Below are positions 31,768 to 42,729 of a stretch of DNA of 64,000 nucleotides, one piece after another (position 1 is the first letter of the stretch; every line of letters starts with the position of its first letter). A model generated the notes under the pieces. The model saw nothing but the letters and a program-made list of their open reading frames with translations, had not been told where the DNA came from and made no database searches. The stretch comes from Clonostachys chloroleuca (taxonomy: Eukaryota; Ascomycota; Sordariomycetes; Hypocreales; Bionectriaceae), in NCBI GenBank assembly GCA_037952775.1, contig JBANAY010000004.1, forward strand, positions 7,440,001 to 7,504,000, written 5' to 3'. The position numbers and the translations under genes were made by a program.

Positions 31768-34042
31768 ATGCGGCTCATCAACGTCAAAACGCTGAAACTA
31801 GAGGAATTTCTCGATTATGAAACTCCCCCGTACGCTAGCTTGTCACATACGTGGGGCAATGACCATGACGAGCTTAGTTTTCGCGATGCTGAGATAGGGA
31901 AAATGGACAAGTCTACGGGCGGATGTGTGAAGCTTGACGGATGTTGTCGACAGGCTCAGCAGGCTGGTCTCGGATACGCCTGGATTGACACCTGCTGCAT
32001 TGACAAGACCAACTTGGTTGAGCTCAGCGAGGCTATCAACTCCATGTTCCGGTGGTATAAGCGAGCCTCAGTCTGCTACGCCTATTTGTCCGAGTGTTAC
32101 TAGTGATGATGATCCACGGGAGCAGGAATCCGCGTTCCGCGGGAGTCGCTGGTTCCGGAGAGAATGGACCTTGCAAGAGCTTCTTGCTCCTAAGCATCTA
32201 CAATTCTTTGATTCGAAGTGGAACTGCTTGGGAACGAAGAGGAACTTGTGTGATCTCGTAACGGAAATTATCAGTGTCCCCAGCCAGTTTCTCTGGGGAA
32301 TCACCGATCTACATAATGCAAGTGTGGCACAACGTATGTCATGGGCTGCTCAGGGACACACAAAAAGGAGAGACAATATCGCACATTGCCTGCTAGGAAT
32401 ATTTGGCGTGACAATGCCAATGATATATGGAGAGGGTGGTGACCAGGCGTTTCTTCGCCTACAAGAACAGATCTTGAAGACATCAAGAGATGATTCTATC
32501 TTGGCGTGGGACCTAAGCGCAAAGAGGCAATCCAATGTCATCTCGGGATTGCCCATTTCTGGGCCTATTCTAGCTGCTGCACCATCGCACTTTGCAAATT
32601 CAGGACATTTTGTTCCCCGGGAGAGAGCCGCTACATCTCTAAACTCACTTGACATTGTTGGCGGCAGTCTTCGAGTCCACTTGGCCCTCACCACGCGCGG
32701 CGGGCAAACACTTGGGTTGCTTGGCTGCGGCCCTGAGGATGATCTAGAGCAGGTGGTCGGGATCCTACTTGCTCAAATCTCACCGGAGTCTTCAAGCGAA
32801 TACGTCAGGCCAGGAGGACACAATTCAATACTATTGCCGATGACTTCCGCAACTCACAACCGGCTGGATCTTGTCTATATCAAGAACGGCGGGAGAATCA
32901 AGACTCCAGCAGACGTGAATCGATGCTATTGGCTCTACGTCGACTATGCGCTTTCTAAACTTGGCATAGAGCTGGTCGACGTGATTCCCCGCGTGAATTG
33001 GGACAGAGACCGAGCGTCGTTGATTTCACGACTAAAATCCAATGAGGATTGCAAATATCCCACCCTAGCCCGATTTCGTCACGACAAGGGGAATCTCCTC
33101 TCTGCTGATTTCGTCCTGGCATTCGAGTCTGAGGTACATCGGAAACTCGGTGAGGTGCATCTGTATCGCGTTGAGGCACAGTGTAGTGTTATGAAGTGTC
33201 AGAGAAGCACTGGACTTGAAGTTGTGGCCGAAATGTTCGAATACATGAAGAACAGAGTATCTGGAAACAGAGAGGCCGGGAATGGGTCACTCAACATGCG
33301 AGTGGCATGGCAGCCTGTTGTGCGGCAGCCAATGTTCATCATCAGACTAGAAGAAATTCTCTGCCTGCGGTGTGAATCTACCGATGCGACACTTGAGTTG
33401 GAGAGACTGGACTTGATGCTGGAATTTGTTGGAATTCTGGAGGCTGAAGGGTTGAGTGTTGCTGAAGAGGAAGAGAAATGAACCGATGTGCAGAAGAGAT
33501 GGGATGATTTCCGGCGTATTCATGGCGGTGAAGACGGCTATAAGTTTGAAAAGTCGCATAACCGGTCCCCTTTTCAGTGGGCTGTTGAGAATGGCTATAC
33601 CGAGATGAGTCGACTGCTTTTCGTCAAGACTGGCTTTGTGACAGTCGCTGATGACGATTCGTGGACGCCGTTGATTGCGGCATCGCGCAAGGGGTATGTC
33701 GACATGGTACAGCAACTTCTTGCAAGCAAAAACATCCAGGGCGTTGATCTAGAAGCGAAGTATACCGCAACCGGCTAAACTGTACTGTTATGGGCCCCCG
33801 AGAAAGGCTATACGGCTATCGTGCAGCTACTGCTAGAGGAGGGTGCCGACCCTGAGAACACCGAGGAAGACCTACTGTCCTGGGCTGAGAAAAATGGGCA
33901 CGATTCTATCTGGCTGATTCTGCAGGATCGTGCCGATCTCAAGTTCAAACGTCGTCCGTTGGTGAGATTTCTATCATACGCCACGGGGATAGGGAAAAAG
34001 CTTTGGGTTGGGATCGAGGATCCAGAAGATAGTGAGAATTAA
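31768..34042 (+). pseudogene. HET-domain protein with C-terminal ankyrin repeats, inactivated
   Basis: HET proteins trigger programmed cell death in fungal non-self recognition. The N-terminal HET domain is nearly complete: MRLINVKTLKLEEF, SLSHTWG, AWIDTCCIDKTN, EAINSMFRWYKRA, SRWFRREWTLQELLAP and DNIAHCLLGIFGV with MIYGEGG. Three lesions break the frame. A single-base shift lies near 32092-32099, between AYLS and VTSDDDP. An in-frame TGA is at 33479-33481, after which the same frame continues with QKRWDDF. An in-frame TAA is at 33776-33778, followed by about 88 more codons. Ankyrin-like repeats occupy 33580-33900. CGA-to-TGA and CAA-to-TAA changes would explain the stops. A protein of about 758 codons is implied for the ancestor. 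The shorter HET-only product ending at 33481 could still be made if the first shift is an assembly error. Confidence 0.82.
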
Positions 34043-34903
34043 AGTGAATTTACTTATTTAAAGACAAAGGAATATTTACTTAGTTTTAACTTTAATTCTA
34101 GAATGTATATATTATTGAAGAACAGAACTGAATTTAACAGCCTTTTAACAAACTCATAGCGCCTAGGCTTATATGATACTAAAGGTGTAAGCTACGCCTT
34201 ATCCAGCCTCAACTAGGTAAAGGTCGTAGTCACGATGGAGGCGTTCTTCCAATTGGTAACCGTATTCTACTGTCGCGTGGGTTGTAGCTGCTTATCATAA
34301 AACCTACACTTATGAGGTAGATCATATGATATAAAGAGCTTGATTTCTATCCTTTGAGACGGTCGGATTCTTCTTTTTGGAGGATAGCTTCCAATGAGCT
34401 CTACAAAAGGTTTAAAAAAAAGAGTTCAAGGTCAGGTAGGTACAGACTGTAATTTAATTAAAAAAGAAAATACATTAATTATTATCCATACCTTGATCTT
34501 AAGATATACCCTTGTATATAGTAAGAGAGAGAGAGACAGAGAAAAGAGCGCGGCTCGAATCACAGTCAGACAAGGTCAGTGGCAAGGGGTGGAGGACACA
34601 GCCAAACCTCGAGCAAATTTGGTAGAGGTATGAGATCATTAGGAGCATGGGTCTAGGACCCAAAGGTCTGGATGGTACACGGTATTGCCGATAAGTAAAA
34701 TTGAACCACGGGATGAAGCACTAAAGAAGTAATGATCGACAGGTATTCGACGGTTAGTATGACTTCAGGAACTGGTGGCTCCATTTATACCTTGCCCTGA
34801 GCGGTATTTAATACTCGCCTGTTTATCCTACGGATATTCAGACTTCTTCCCAACTACTCATTCCCTCAGCTGCTGTCGGAAGGCAACGCACCCGAGGCAA
34901 GCA
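34043..34903. other. AT-rich intergenic region with GA-rich microsatellite
   Basis: About 860 bases, AT-rich, no gene. A GA-rich simple repeat is at about 34521-34545. The last 150 bases are the leader of the C69 dipeptidase; an open frame runs upstream of its ATG, but from a non-ATG codon. Confidence 0.4.
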
Positions 34904-36436
34904 ATGCTTCGCAATTCCATTGCAGCGGTCACTCTGTGGCTCGCTTCTCCCGCAACGGCAAGCTATGCCTTCTACGTTGGAAAGAATCTCACCAGCGACG
35001 GAAGTGTTCTCGTCGGTGGCACCGGAGAGGAGGTGTCAAGCCACTGGCTGCAGCTATTTCCCGCCAAAGATCACCCGCCAAATGCTACAATCAGTGTCGG
35101 TGTGACAGAGGCAGCCAGCTTCCCTGGCGAACTCATCCAGATTCCCCAAGCCAACCATACATTCAGATATTTGAGCATGGAGTACTCTGACTATGAGGGA
35201 TTTCCTGCTCCTCTGACAAACGGCGGCCTGAATGAAAAGGGCGTTACTGTTCGCGATGTCTGGGCTGATAACCGTCAAGAGTTGCTCGACATGACCCCAA
35301 ATCCCCAACATGGCTTGCAATACAGTGACCTGGCGCGGATAGTCATGGAAAGAGCCACCACTGCTCGTCACGGTGTTGAGATCATCGGCGACTTGATTGC
35401 CAAGTATGGAGAGTCGACTTACGGAGGAAACTCGCATCTCATCGCTGATAAAGATGAAGGATGGGTTGTTTGGGAAATGGCTGGCGGTGCGAAACTCTGG
35501 GCGGCCCAGCGATTAGGTCCCAATGATATCAAAGTGCTATACCCTGGATATATCGAAGACTTCCCGACCAACTTCACGGGACATCCTGATTTCATGGGAT
35601 CTAGCAATATTGTCTCATTTGCCATCGAGCAAGGGTGGTGGAATGAGACTTCTGGGAAACCCTTCAACATCTTCAATGTCTACGGCCCTCAAGACCCTCG
35701 GTACAAAGCCCGCGACGGTGGATACAAGTTCATGTCTCAAGCTGCTCTAGAAGATGCCACTCGTGAGATGGTTCCTGTAACTGAAGAGAAACTAATCCAA
35801 CGAGTGCGTGACCACCGAATTGCCGATGACGAGGCTGGTTACGGCCAGGTGGTGAGCCTGCGAGCCGATGTCGACCCCGACATGCTTCGAATTTGGATCG
35901 CCCCTACTGGATCTGTCTCTGCGCCCTTTGTTCCATGGTGGCTCGGTGTCCAGTCCATCCTTCCTGAATTTGGCGAGCATCGGTATCTGACGACAGGCGC
36001 CTCCAGTTCGTTCCTAAACCCAGATTACGAGCTACAGGAGGCCTCTATATTTGCAGGACGAGTGTTCAAGCGTGTGCTGTACTACATGTGCTCTGATCCA
36101 AATAAGTACATGCCAACTGTGACTGAGATGCTTACCAGTTTCGAGTCACAGTCCCGTGACCAAGTTAGCAGTTGGGTTGAGAAGGCCGCTCAGGCCCTGA
36201 TTGACGCCGGTGACCGCAATGCCACACAGAGCCTCCTGACAGACTATTCACATTCACGAGCCTCGGCTGCCCTGGAGCTCGGCCAGACACTCAATAGTGC
36301 GCTGGACGGATACATCAAGCTGACTGGCCAGTGGCGCTCACCAATAGGCAACCAGATCAATGATTCCGGTGAGGGTAACGAGACCGTCAATTGTCTTGTG
36401 GGATATGATCCAGATCAGCCCAAGGATCGCCAGTGA
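34904..36436 (+). CDS. Secreted C69/U34-family dipeptidase, catalytic Cys apparently replaced by Ser
   Basis: A single-exon gene of 510 residues. The start at 34904 gives a signal peptide ending near ATAS. C69 peptidases are Ntn hydrolases whose new N-terminal residue after processing is the nucleophile, normally Cys in a context like CYAFYVGKNLT. Here the matching residue is Ser20 in ASYAFYVGKN, encoded by AGC rather than TGC. The rest is well conserved: DGSVLVGGTGEE, GLNEKGVTVRD, YGGNSHLIAD, WWNETSGKPFNIFNVY and SFLNPDYELQE. Members cleave dipeptides with broad specificity. The Cys-to-Ser change may reduce or abolish activity, although Ser or Thr nucleophiles occur elsewhere among Ntn hydrolases. 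Likely extracellular or vacuolar. Confidence 0.88.
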   Translation: MLRNSIAAVTLWLASPATASYAFYVGKNLTSDGSVLVGGTGEEVSSHWLQLFPAKDHPPNATISVGVTEAASFPGELIQIPQANHTFRYLSMEYSDYEGFPAPLTNGGLNEKGVTVRDVWADNRQELLDMTPNPQHGLQYSDLARIVMERATTARHGVEIIGDLIAKYGESTYGGNSHLIADKDEGWVVWEMAGGAKLWAAQRLGPNDIKVLYPGYIEDFPTNFTGHPDFMGSSNIVSFAIEQGWWNETSGKPFNIFNVYGPQDPRYKARDGGYKFMSQAALEDATREMVPVTEEKLIQRVRDHRIADDEAGYGQVVSLRADVDPDMLRIWIAPTGSVSAPFVPWWLGVQSILPEFGEHRYLTTGASSSFLNPDYELQEASIFAGRVFKRVLYYMCSDPNKYMPTVTEMLTSFESQSRDQVSSWVEKAAQALIDAGDRNATQSLLTDYSHSRASAALELGQTLNSALDGYIKLTGQWRSPIGNQINDSGEGNETVNCLVGYDPDQPKDRQ

Positions 36437-36776
36437 CTCGTGCGGCCCGATGGCGATTTACATACTCGCCAAAGAGTTTTGCGCATGCTATGAAGCGAAG
36501 TCAAAGAATATTGTTAGCAGGCTTCACTTATGTATGCTTAAGGTGCTCATATGTGCCTTGAGATTTCATGATGAAATGTAAAAAGAATATTTTGAGTATG
36601 GAGTTCCATCAAGCCGTAAAAATGGAGCTGAATATAACGGGAATTTGTAATACAGCTTCGCAACCAAAATGCGCTCTATCGCCACGCCCATCTCATGCAA
36701 TTTCACACTGAGCTGACATATATAACATGCTATCCATGGGTGATATTCGATCAATAAACATTAATGCATATAAGAA

Positions 36777-38097
36777 TTACCGGTTAGTTCGAGCAGCAGG
36801 CGGAGGAGTCATCGATTCTTCACCCTGGCGTACATCATGGCCAGCCCATGACCTCGCAAGACTCAGCACGCGGCTTCCCCCTCGTTTCGACTTCTTCAAC
36901 TGGCCTGCCAACTTATATGCAGGTATGCTAACATGATCCTCGCGGAATGTTGCATCATAGACACTGGTTCGTGACTTTGACGTGCCCTTGTTCCGGCGGA
37001 AAAACAAGCCATTTAGCGGAAGAAGACAGCCACAGATAATAGCCAACCCAAACTGAACTGTCAAGTAGAACATGACCTTGGATCTATCATCTTCAAACGT
37101 CCGGAAAGTTAGCTTCCCAATTCTTCAAAATCCTGATCAGGTGGTACAAACCAAATTCGTTTCCAAAGCGCGCAATAGACACCAGGCGGAGTATACTGCT
37201 TGCACAAACCCTAGAGAAGCCATGTATTAGCTTATTTAGCACTCTAAAGTTAGAGGATAACGAAAGAAGGAATTGGTAAGAAATAAAGCTTGTTGACTTA
37301 CAGTCCCCCCATGAGGAAGATCCCAGCCACCGCCCACTTCTTGTAAGCTGGCAAGTTCAGCCTCCATGTAGCGAGGATAGGAGTGATTAAAATCATGATG
37401 TCAATAATCAGGTTGGATATCTCAGCTGCGAGCAAAGGTTTCCACACAGGCAGGCATCCTTTTCGATCGTCACTTATATCCCACATTGCTTGGACTGGAC
37501 TGCACTGGAAGATGGTGACAAGAATGAAACACCCCCACCAGGCTATGCAGAGAGCAGCCAAACCCATAATGATATGGCGGTACTGTCTTTGTATGGCAAA
37601 AGTGGCCTTGTAGCCTGCAAGAATGCTCAGCTTCGCCAGTGTGATGCCGTTGACGAAAAGTATTGAGCAGACAAATGTGACCTTGCGGAGACGAAACGTT
37701 AGCACGAAGACAGATTTAGGCGACTTAGTGATAGCCTGTACCTTCATCAAACTCTCGGCCTTTTCAGGGCTTGCGGAGGGAGTAGCTGCAAAAGCCCCTT
37801 TCACTGGCACGGCTAGAATGTCTGAGCTGCGTTAGCTAGATGCTTTTATATCCGTCCTTAGACGACTATTGCTTCACCAAAGGGTCACCGTGGTTGGGTC
37901 TACCTACGGGTAAGTATATATGAGCAATAAGCCGCGAAGATCACCAGAGACGAGAAACAAAACCAATCTGCCCCGGAACCGCATTGCTTTGATCGAATCT
38001 GGACATATGATCTCAAGCCCACAAAGAGAGAACTAGTGCCGAGCATCACCAGGCAGTTAATGAAGTCCAACTCTCCGCCAGGAGTAAATCGAGACAT
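36777..38097 (-). CDS. Fungal rhodopsin-like integral membrane protein (SAT4/PTH11-like)
   Basis: Five exons on the minus strand: 38097-37908, 37812-37742, 37681-37302, 37210-37152 and 37090-36777, giving 337 residues. Several hydrophobic segments occur: INCLVMLGTSSLFVGLRSYV, DWFCFSSLVIFAAYCSYIL, VTFVCSILFVNGITLAKLSIL, IIMGLAALCIAWWGCFIL, ISNLIIDIMILITPILATW, a helix at VAGIFLMGGLVCASSILRL, and FYLTVQFGLAIICGCLLPL. FQCSPVQAMWD and CLPVWKPLLAAEISNLIID are hallmarks of the fungal rhodopsin domain family (PF20684). The cytosolic tail is basic and Ser-rich. Exons 2 and 3 are separated by a 60-nt segment that has splice sites and a CTAAC branch sequence yet stays in frame, so it may be retained. 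Function is unknown; some relatives are receptor-like. Confidence 0.82.
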
Positions 38098-39326
38098 GGT
38101 ATGTAACCTTCAATCAGGTATGGTGAAGTACTGAAAGATCACAAAGCCAGGCTTAATTAGAATGTTGGAATTACATTAAATGATAGAGTGGTCAACAAAA
38201 ATGGAAGGATAGGTCAGACAGCCCGTGAATCGAGGACTGTAAATCCGGGGGATAGCAATTAGGCCTTGCTACGCCCGCTGGACTTCGCATCTTGGGCCTG
38301 GGGTCTTTAAGACAAGAGAAAGGACTCCACTAATAAGCACGGCGCATCTTTGCAACCAGCACCATACAGCTGAAGCAAGAATGCGACGTGGTCAGCGTCA
38401 AAGGGCACGGGGTGGATTTGCATGAAGGTCAAAGCGCTCTTGCATGAATTCCCCCCAACAATATTGGTTGACAGACATGTAACACCGCCCCGGCCTGCAT
38501 GAACATACGAGGGAACGCCGATCTCTGGTCAATATGTCAACTACTGGCTGCAGGGAACCTGTTTGCGTGATCTATGGAAAAAGGAAGGCCAGTTTCATAG
38601 GCCCAGTCCATAATATTACCCCGACATAGGTCGTATCGAAGGCACATCTACGCCACAGCCACGGCGATGAAACAAGCTATTAACCACCCATCCCAAATGA
38701 GGAGCTGAGAATGGCGTTTTGTCTCACCACCGCACATCCGCTGCCCACTGAATGGTTGACACATGTGTGGCTTGGTATTATGATGTAAATGTGTCGATCC
38801 CTCGACCGCCGGAGCCCGACAAAACCATACTCCGAGACAATTAGAAAAATCTGGTTTTCAGTGAAGCAAATCACATCTTGTCAGCCGACACGTGGAGTCA
38901 AAGATCCAATAAGCAGATCATACCGTGAAATCTTCTTGGAGAGATTCAACTTCCTCCGCCCTTGCTCCGATCCCACCCGGTAGCTTTTGCCATATGCCTC
39001 TGTGTCTTCTCAAGCCTCGATTCTCGATGGCGACATACACGAGGGTTTGGTGATTCATTGGCGACGCCGTGGCGATGCAGCTTGTAGAGTGATTCAGTTA
39101 CAGGGCCACAGCTATAAAGGTTACTTTCTAAACCATTTCTGAAGCTCGGAGGATAAATCATAGTTTGTGCTTCCGTTCTTTTTCCCATAATGACTAAATT
39201 CAATAACCAGTTGATAGATGGCCTAAATATTTCCTTGAGCTATATCTATTATCCTTGGGTTTTTTTTTTTTTTTTTTTTGTTTTTTTTTCCGTAATTCCC
39301 ATTATCATAACCGACCGACGACGAGC
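38098..39326. other. Intergenic with long poly-T tract
   Basis: About 1.2 kb without a gene. A T-tract of roughly 19 bases, one G and nine more T lies at about 39260-39289, shortly downstream of the HeLo-like pseudokinase stop in its transcription direction (an A tract in that transcript). Confidence 0.45.
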
Positions 39327-41110
39327 CTAGATCGTGATTTCATTTAGACGAGACAATACCTAAGTCTGTTAGCCCATGTATCTCAAGTCTTGGAACAGTT
39401 GTCCGGAGGAGTTTTACTCACCTTCTCGATATATCTCACACCCACTAAAATGCCATCTGGATCTTGGAACTCGCTCTCATCACCAAAGTCCACATTGCCC
39501 TGGTCCAGACAGGTCAAGCACGTCTCAACAATCTCGCAGTACCGCCCAACCATGTAACGGGGCAGTTGGCTCCTACAGAGGGTCAGGAAATATTCCTTGG
39601 AGCCTTGGATTGTGGTTTTGCCAGCCTGGCAATCCACCGAAAATTGATGTAGCATAGATGTTGCTGTAGTTGTCTTCCCGTTGGCATCAAACCGGACAAA
39701 TGAATCCCAAAAGCCAATCTCCAACAGGCAGACTCCCAGGCTGTATATATCATGCTGCATCTGGTAGTCCTCTCGTGGGAGCGGACCTTGTCGCTGTGGG
39801 TGAAGATAGATATCTTTGTCCCACGTACCGTCTTCCAAGCGGTAGGTTCTTCCTTCATCCCTACGGAAGTTGCTGAGGCCGGCCAAATACATCCCCGGTG
39901 GCTCCTTACCCTCGTTTTCAAAGATGACTATGTTTTCAGGCCGAATGCTTTTATGGACAAACCCAAAGTTGTGGACGTAAGCGACAGATTTGGCCAGCTG
40001 TCGTGCAAATGTGATCTTGTTGGACACGGACACGAAATCATGGAGACTGAGTAGCTTTGCGCGTAGACTTTTCGTATCGGCTGCATTGTTTGGCGACCGG
40101 AATACCATGGTGAAAGAAACCAAAGGCTGCCCGTTGGGCGCGTCGGTGGCTCGTTTGATCACGCCCTTGCATGACAGTAGGCTGAATGTGGCGGGATCAT
40201 TGACGGAGAGCTTTCGTGCAAGCTCCCTGACTTCTCTGGCCTTCTGGTTCACGTCGGTCCCTGCTGTACATTCTACAGTCGTGAGAAGGAGGTGTTGGAC
40301 CCCGGTAGAAGTTGCCCGGTGAGCCATCTGCAGGGTGCTCATCGGCACATCCGATATCGTCATCTTGGCAAGCTCTCCTGCCGGGAGAAAGATTCCAGTA
40401 TTGGGCGAGGCACTCGTAGATCTGGTAACCTGACGTATACGCATCGTCTCTGGGAAAGCGTCGGTGGCTGTCTTTTCGTTGGAGCGGAGTGTCTGGTCGA
40501 TCTGGCTGTTCGCCATTTTCAACATCAGATACCAGCTTGGATCGGCCAGAGCCTGCCATTTCTGGAGCTCCTCAATGACCGCATCAACCGTCTCTTTAAC
40601 AATGGCATACTTCCACTTAATCGCCTTCTTTCTTATCTGCGCCAACATTCCACTTCCTTGCGTGTCATCCACCATGAATCTGTTTGGGTATCCAACGGGT
40701 CAGAATGAGAATGGGCTTGATCGGCATGCAGAATATTCTGGACTCACTCCTGAAGTTTGCGAACGGCATTTTCAAATTGTGTCTTCAGCCTGTCAGTGGC
40801 TTGCACGTTGAGACTCCGGTGATGTTCGTCGAGGACATGCTCCAGTTCTTTCATGAACGCAAGCTGTTTCTGCGCTTTGAGCCATATCATCTCCAACTGA
40901 AGGGAACTGTCTCGAATAGTGATGTTGTAATCACGATAGGTTTCGCATAGCTTCACTAGCTGGTTTCCCCATCTACACGTACAAGCTCGAGTCAGTGGAA
41001 TTGAATTTTCTACATGGGCTGGCCACGATTGTGCGGGGAAATTCAATGGCTTTTACTTACTTTATGGCGAGGTCCACCGTGGCTACGATGGCGAGGCCGA
41101 GTTCAGCCAT
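39327..41110 (-). CDS. HeLo-like N-domain plus pseudokinase
   Basis: Four exons: 41110-41061, 40972-40748, 40679-39422 and 39359-39327, giving 521 residues. The last intron restores the C-terminus RYIEKVLSRLNEITI, an ending I associate with this fungal kinase-like family. Residues 1-160 are predicted helical, starting with a hydrophobic stretch (ELGLAIVATVDLAIKWG) resembling the HeLo/HeLo-like domains of fungal cell-death proteins. The C-terminal domain has a kinase fold outline but lacks catalytic residues: no clear VAIK Lys, HKS instead of HRD at about 334 (before IRPENIVIF), and LSNF instead of DFG. It is therefore probably a pseudokinase. It neighbours, and is transcribed away from, a catalytically intact kinase gene. 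Domain assignment of the N-terminus is by pattern only. Confidence 0.75.
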
Positions 41111-42729
41111 ATGTATTTCAATAGAAGATCTTGCAGATGGATTGCCGGAGGTTTTTCAACGTATAGCTTCAACTTGGTAGGGTGTTTTTGACTGCGATGC
41201 GGAGGGAAAGGCCGATGTTAATCACGGCTGAGGACGCCAATCCTGACGATGACTGTGGCACCAACAGTGCCTCAACAGTCTTGGCCCTTTCTGCCTCTAA
41301 AGGAGGGCTGAAGCTCTTGCAGGGGTGGCAAAGCCATTGCCTTTTTGGGTGCGTTTGAGCGCTGCGATGGAGACTGTTTGTATGTGGTAGGGGAGAGAAT
41401 CCTGATGTAAGCCTACTTTGGGGGTCACATCGCACCAAAGCCTGACACAACCAGGGCCTTGGGAGGGTATTTTTCTGAGGGCCTCGCAGCCAATTAAGGG
41501 TTGCACTGCTGACAAGGAGCCAGATATTCCGGGCGGCGAGACCGGGCCCTTACCGTTCGAAATACTACGCTTTTCAAGCCTTATATCTAGTGGTTTATTG
41601 ACCAATCTTTTTGATGAAGTGTTGAAGCTCATTGTTTAGTTACTTGAAAGTCCAGTCCTGCCAGGCATTCAGAAGTTAGCAGCTCGCCAAGACGGAATGA
41701 TCCAGGTCCACCACGATTTCCGCAGAAGAGCCATATCTCGAATTTAAAGTACCTAGGAGCGTAGATGAGGTTTACATATGGCTAGTGAATGGGAAGGATA
41801 CAGACGTAGGGTCCTATCTCTGCTTCGTACGAATGATTTACAATCACAATAAGAAGATTTGCTCCAGCTAGGGGCAAGACCTGCTCATGCTTGGGCAGTC
41901 GTCACTGCATCGACATTGAGGCTCTTTAAACGCAGCTCAAAAAAAGAAAGAAATATCTTGCCCATCTATGAATAGATTATTTACCGCTAATTAAATGCGT
42001 AACGAGGCTGATTTGGTAGGACGTTACGGAAACTTACGGTCAGACATCGTCATATTAGCTCACTCTCTCATCCTTGGTTCTTCCAAAAAGACAAGGCCTT
42101 CGTATCCTAACATGCTCTTAGTCGACCTGGAAGCCGAGTTCTTCTTCTTCCTACAAGTGCTACAAAAAAACAACAACCATATTTACCCGCCCAACAACAT
42201 ATATTACCACAGCAATTAGTGATTCGAATGTATTACCAACATGTTTTATCATCATTCGAGGGTAACTGACATCATGCTTAGGGTAAGAAAGTTGGAGGAT
42301 CGACCCCGCAAACAGGGATTGAGCTGGCCTGTGGCTCTCGTACTTCGCGTATTTACGTAGATCGATATGGAATGTCTCCAAATGACGCGTGCAAAGACCC
42401 TCAAGCACTGAGCCAGCTTGGGGATGTCTGGAACCGCCACTGTTCGCTTGCCAGGCAACGAGAAGGCCGACTCTTGGTGGATGCCAGCACCTTTCGGTCG
42501 CAGCGATGCATGGGCTATTCATAGACCTGGACGGTTACATCTGCAGGATGCCTGCCTGCTGATCCTCTGATCTCCGCTTACGGTGCGGCTGAAGAGCCTT
42601 CCAGCCAGAGCTTCAATTTGTCATCTTTACACACTCGACAAATGTACGAACCGCCGCTGCAGACTGCGCAACAGCACGCGAAACGTCGCTCCCCGACCGA
42701 ATGCGTACCGATCGCGACTCTTTGCGTAA
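41111..42729. promoter_or_regulatory. Divergent region between pseudokinase and kinase-TPR genes
   Basis: About 1.6 kb separating two head-to-head genes. A plus-strand frame at about 41520-41635 reads FEILRFSSLISSGLLTNLFDEVL and continues after a stop at 41636 for about 30 codons; it may be a decayed gene piece, but I cannot name it. The rest is AT-rich with no gene. Confidence 0.4.

Noticed and set aside
39260..39289. Poly-T tract as a retrotransposon tail
   Set aside because: No element body, target-site duplication or reverse-transcriptase sequence lies next to it; more likely slippage or a pre-existing A/T run.
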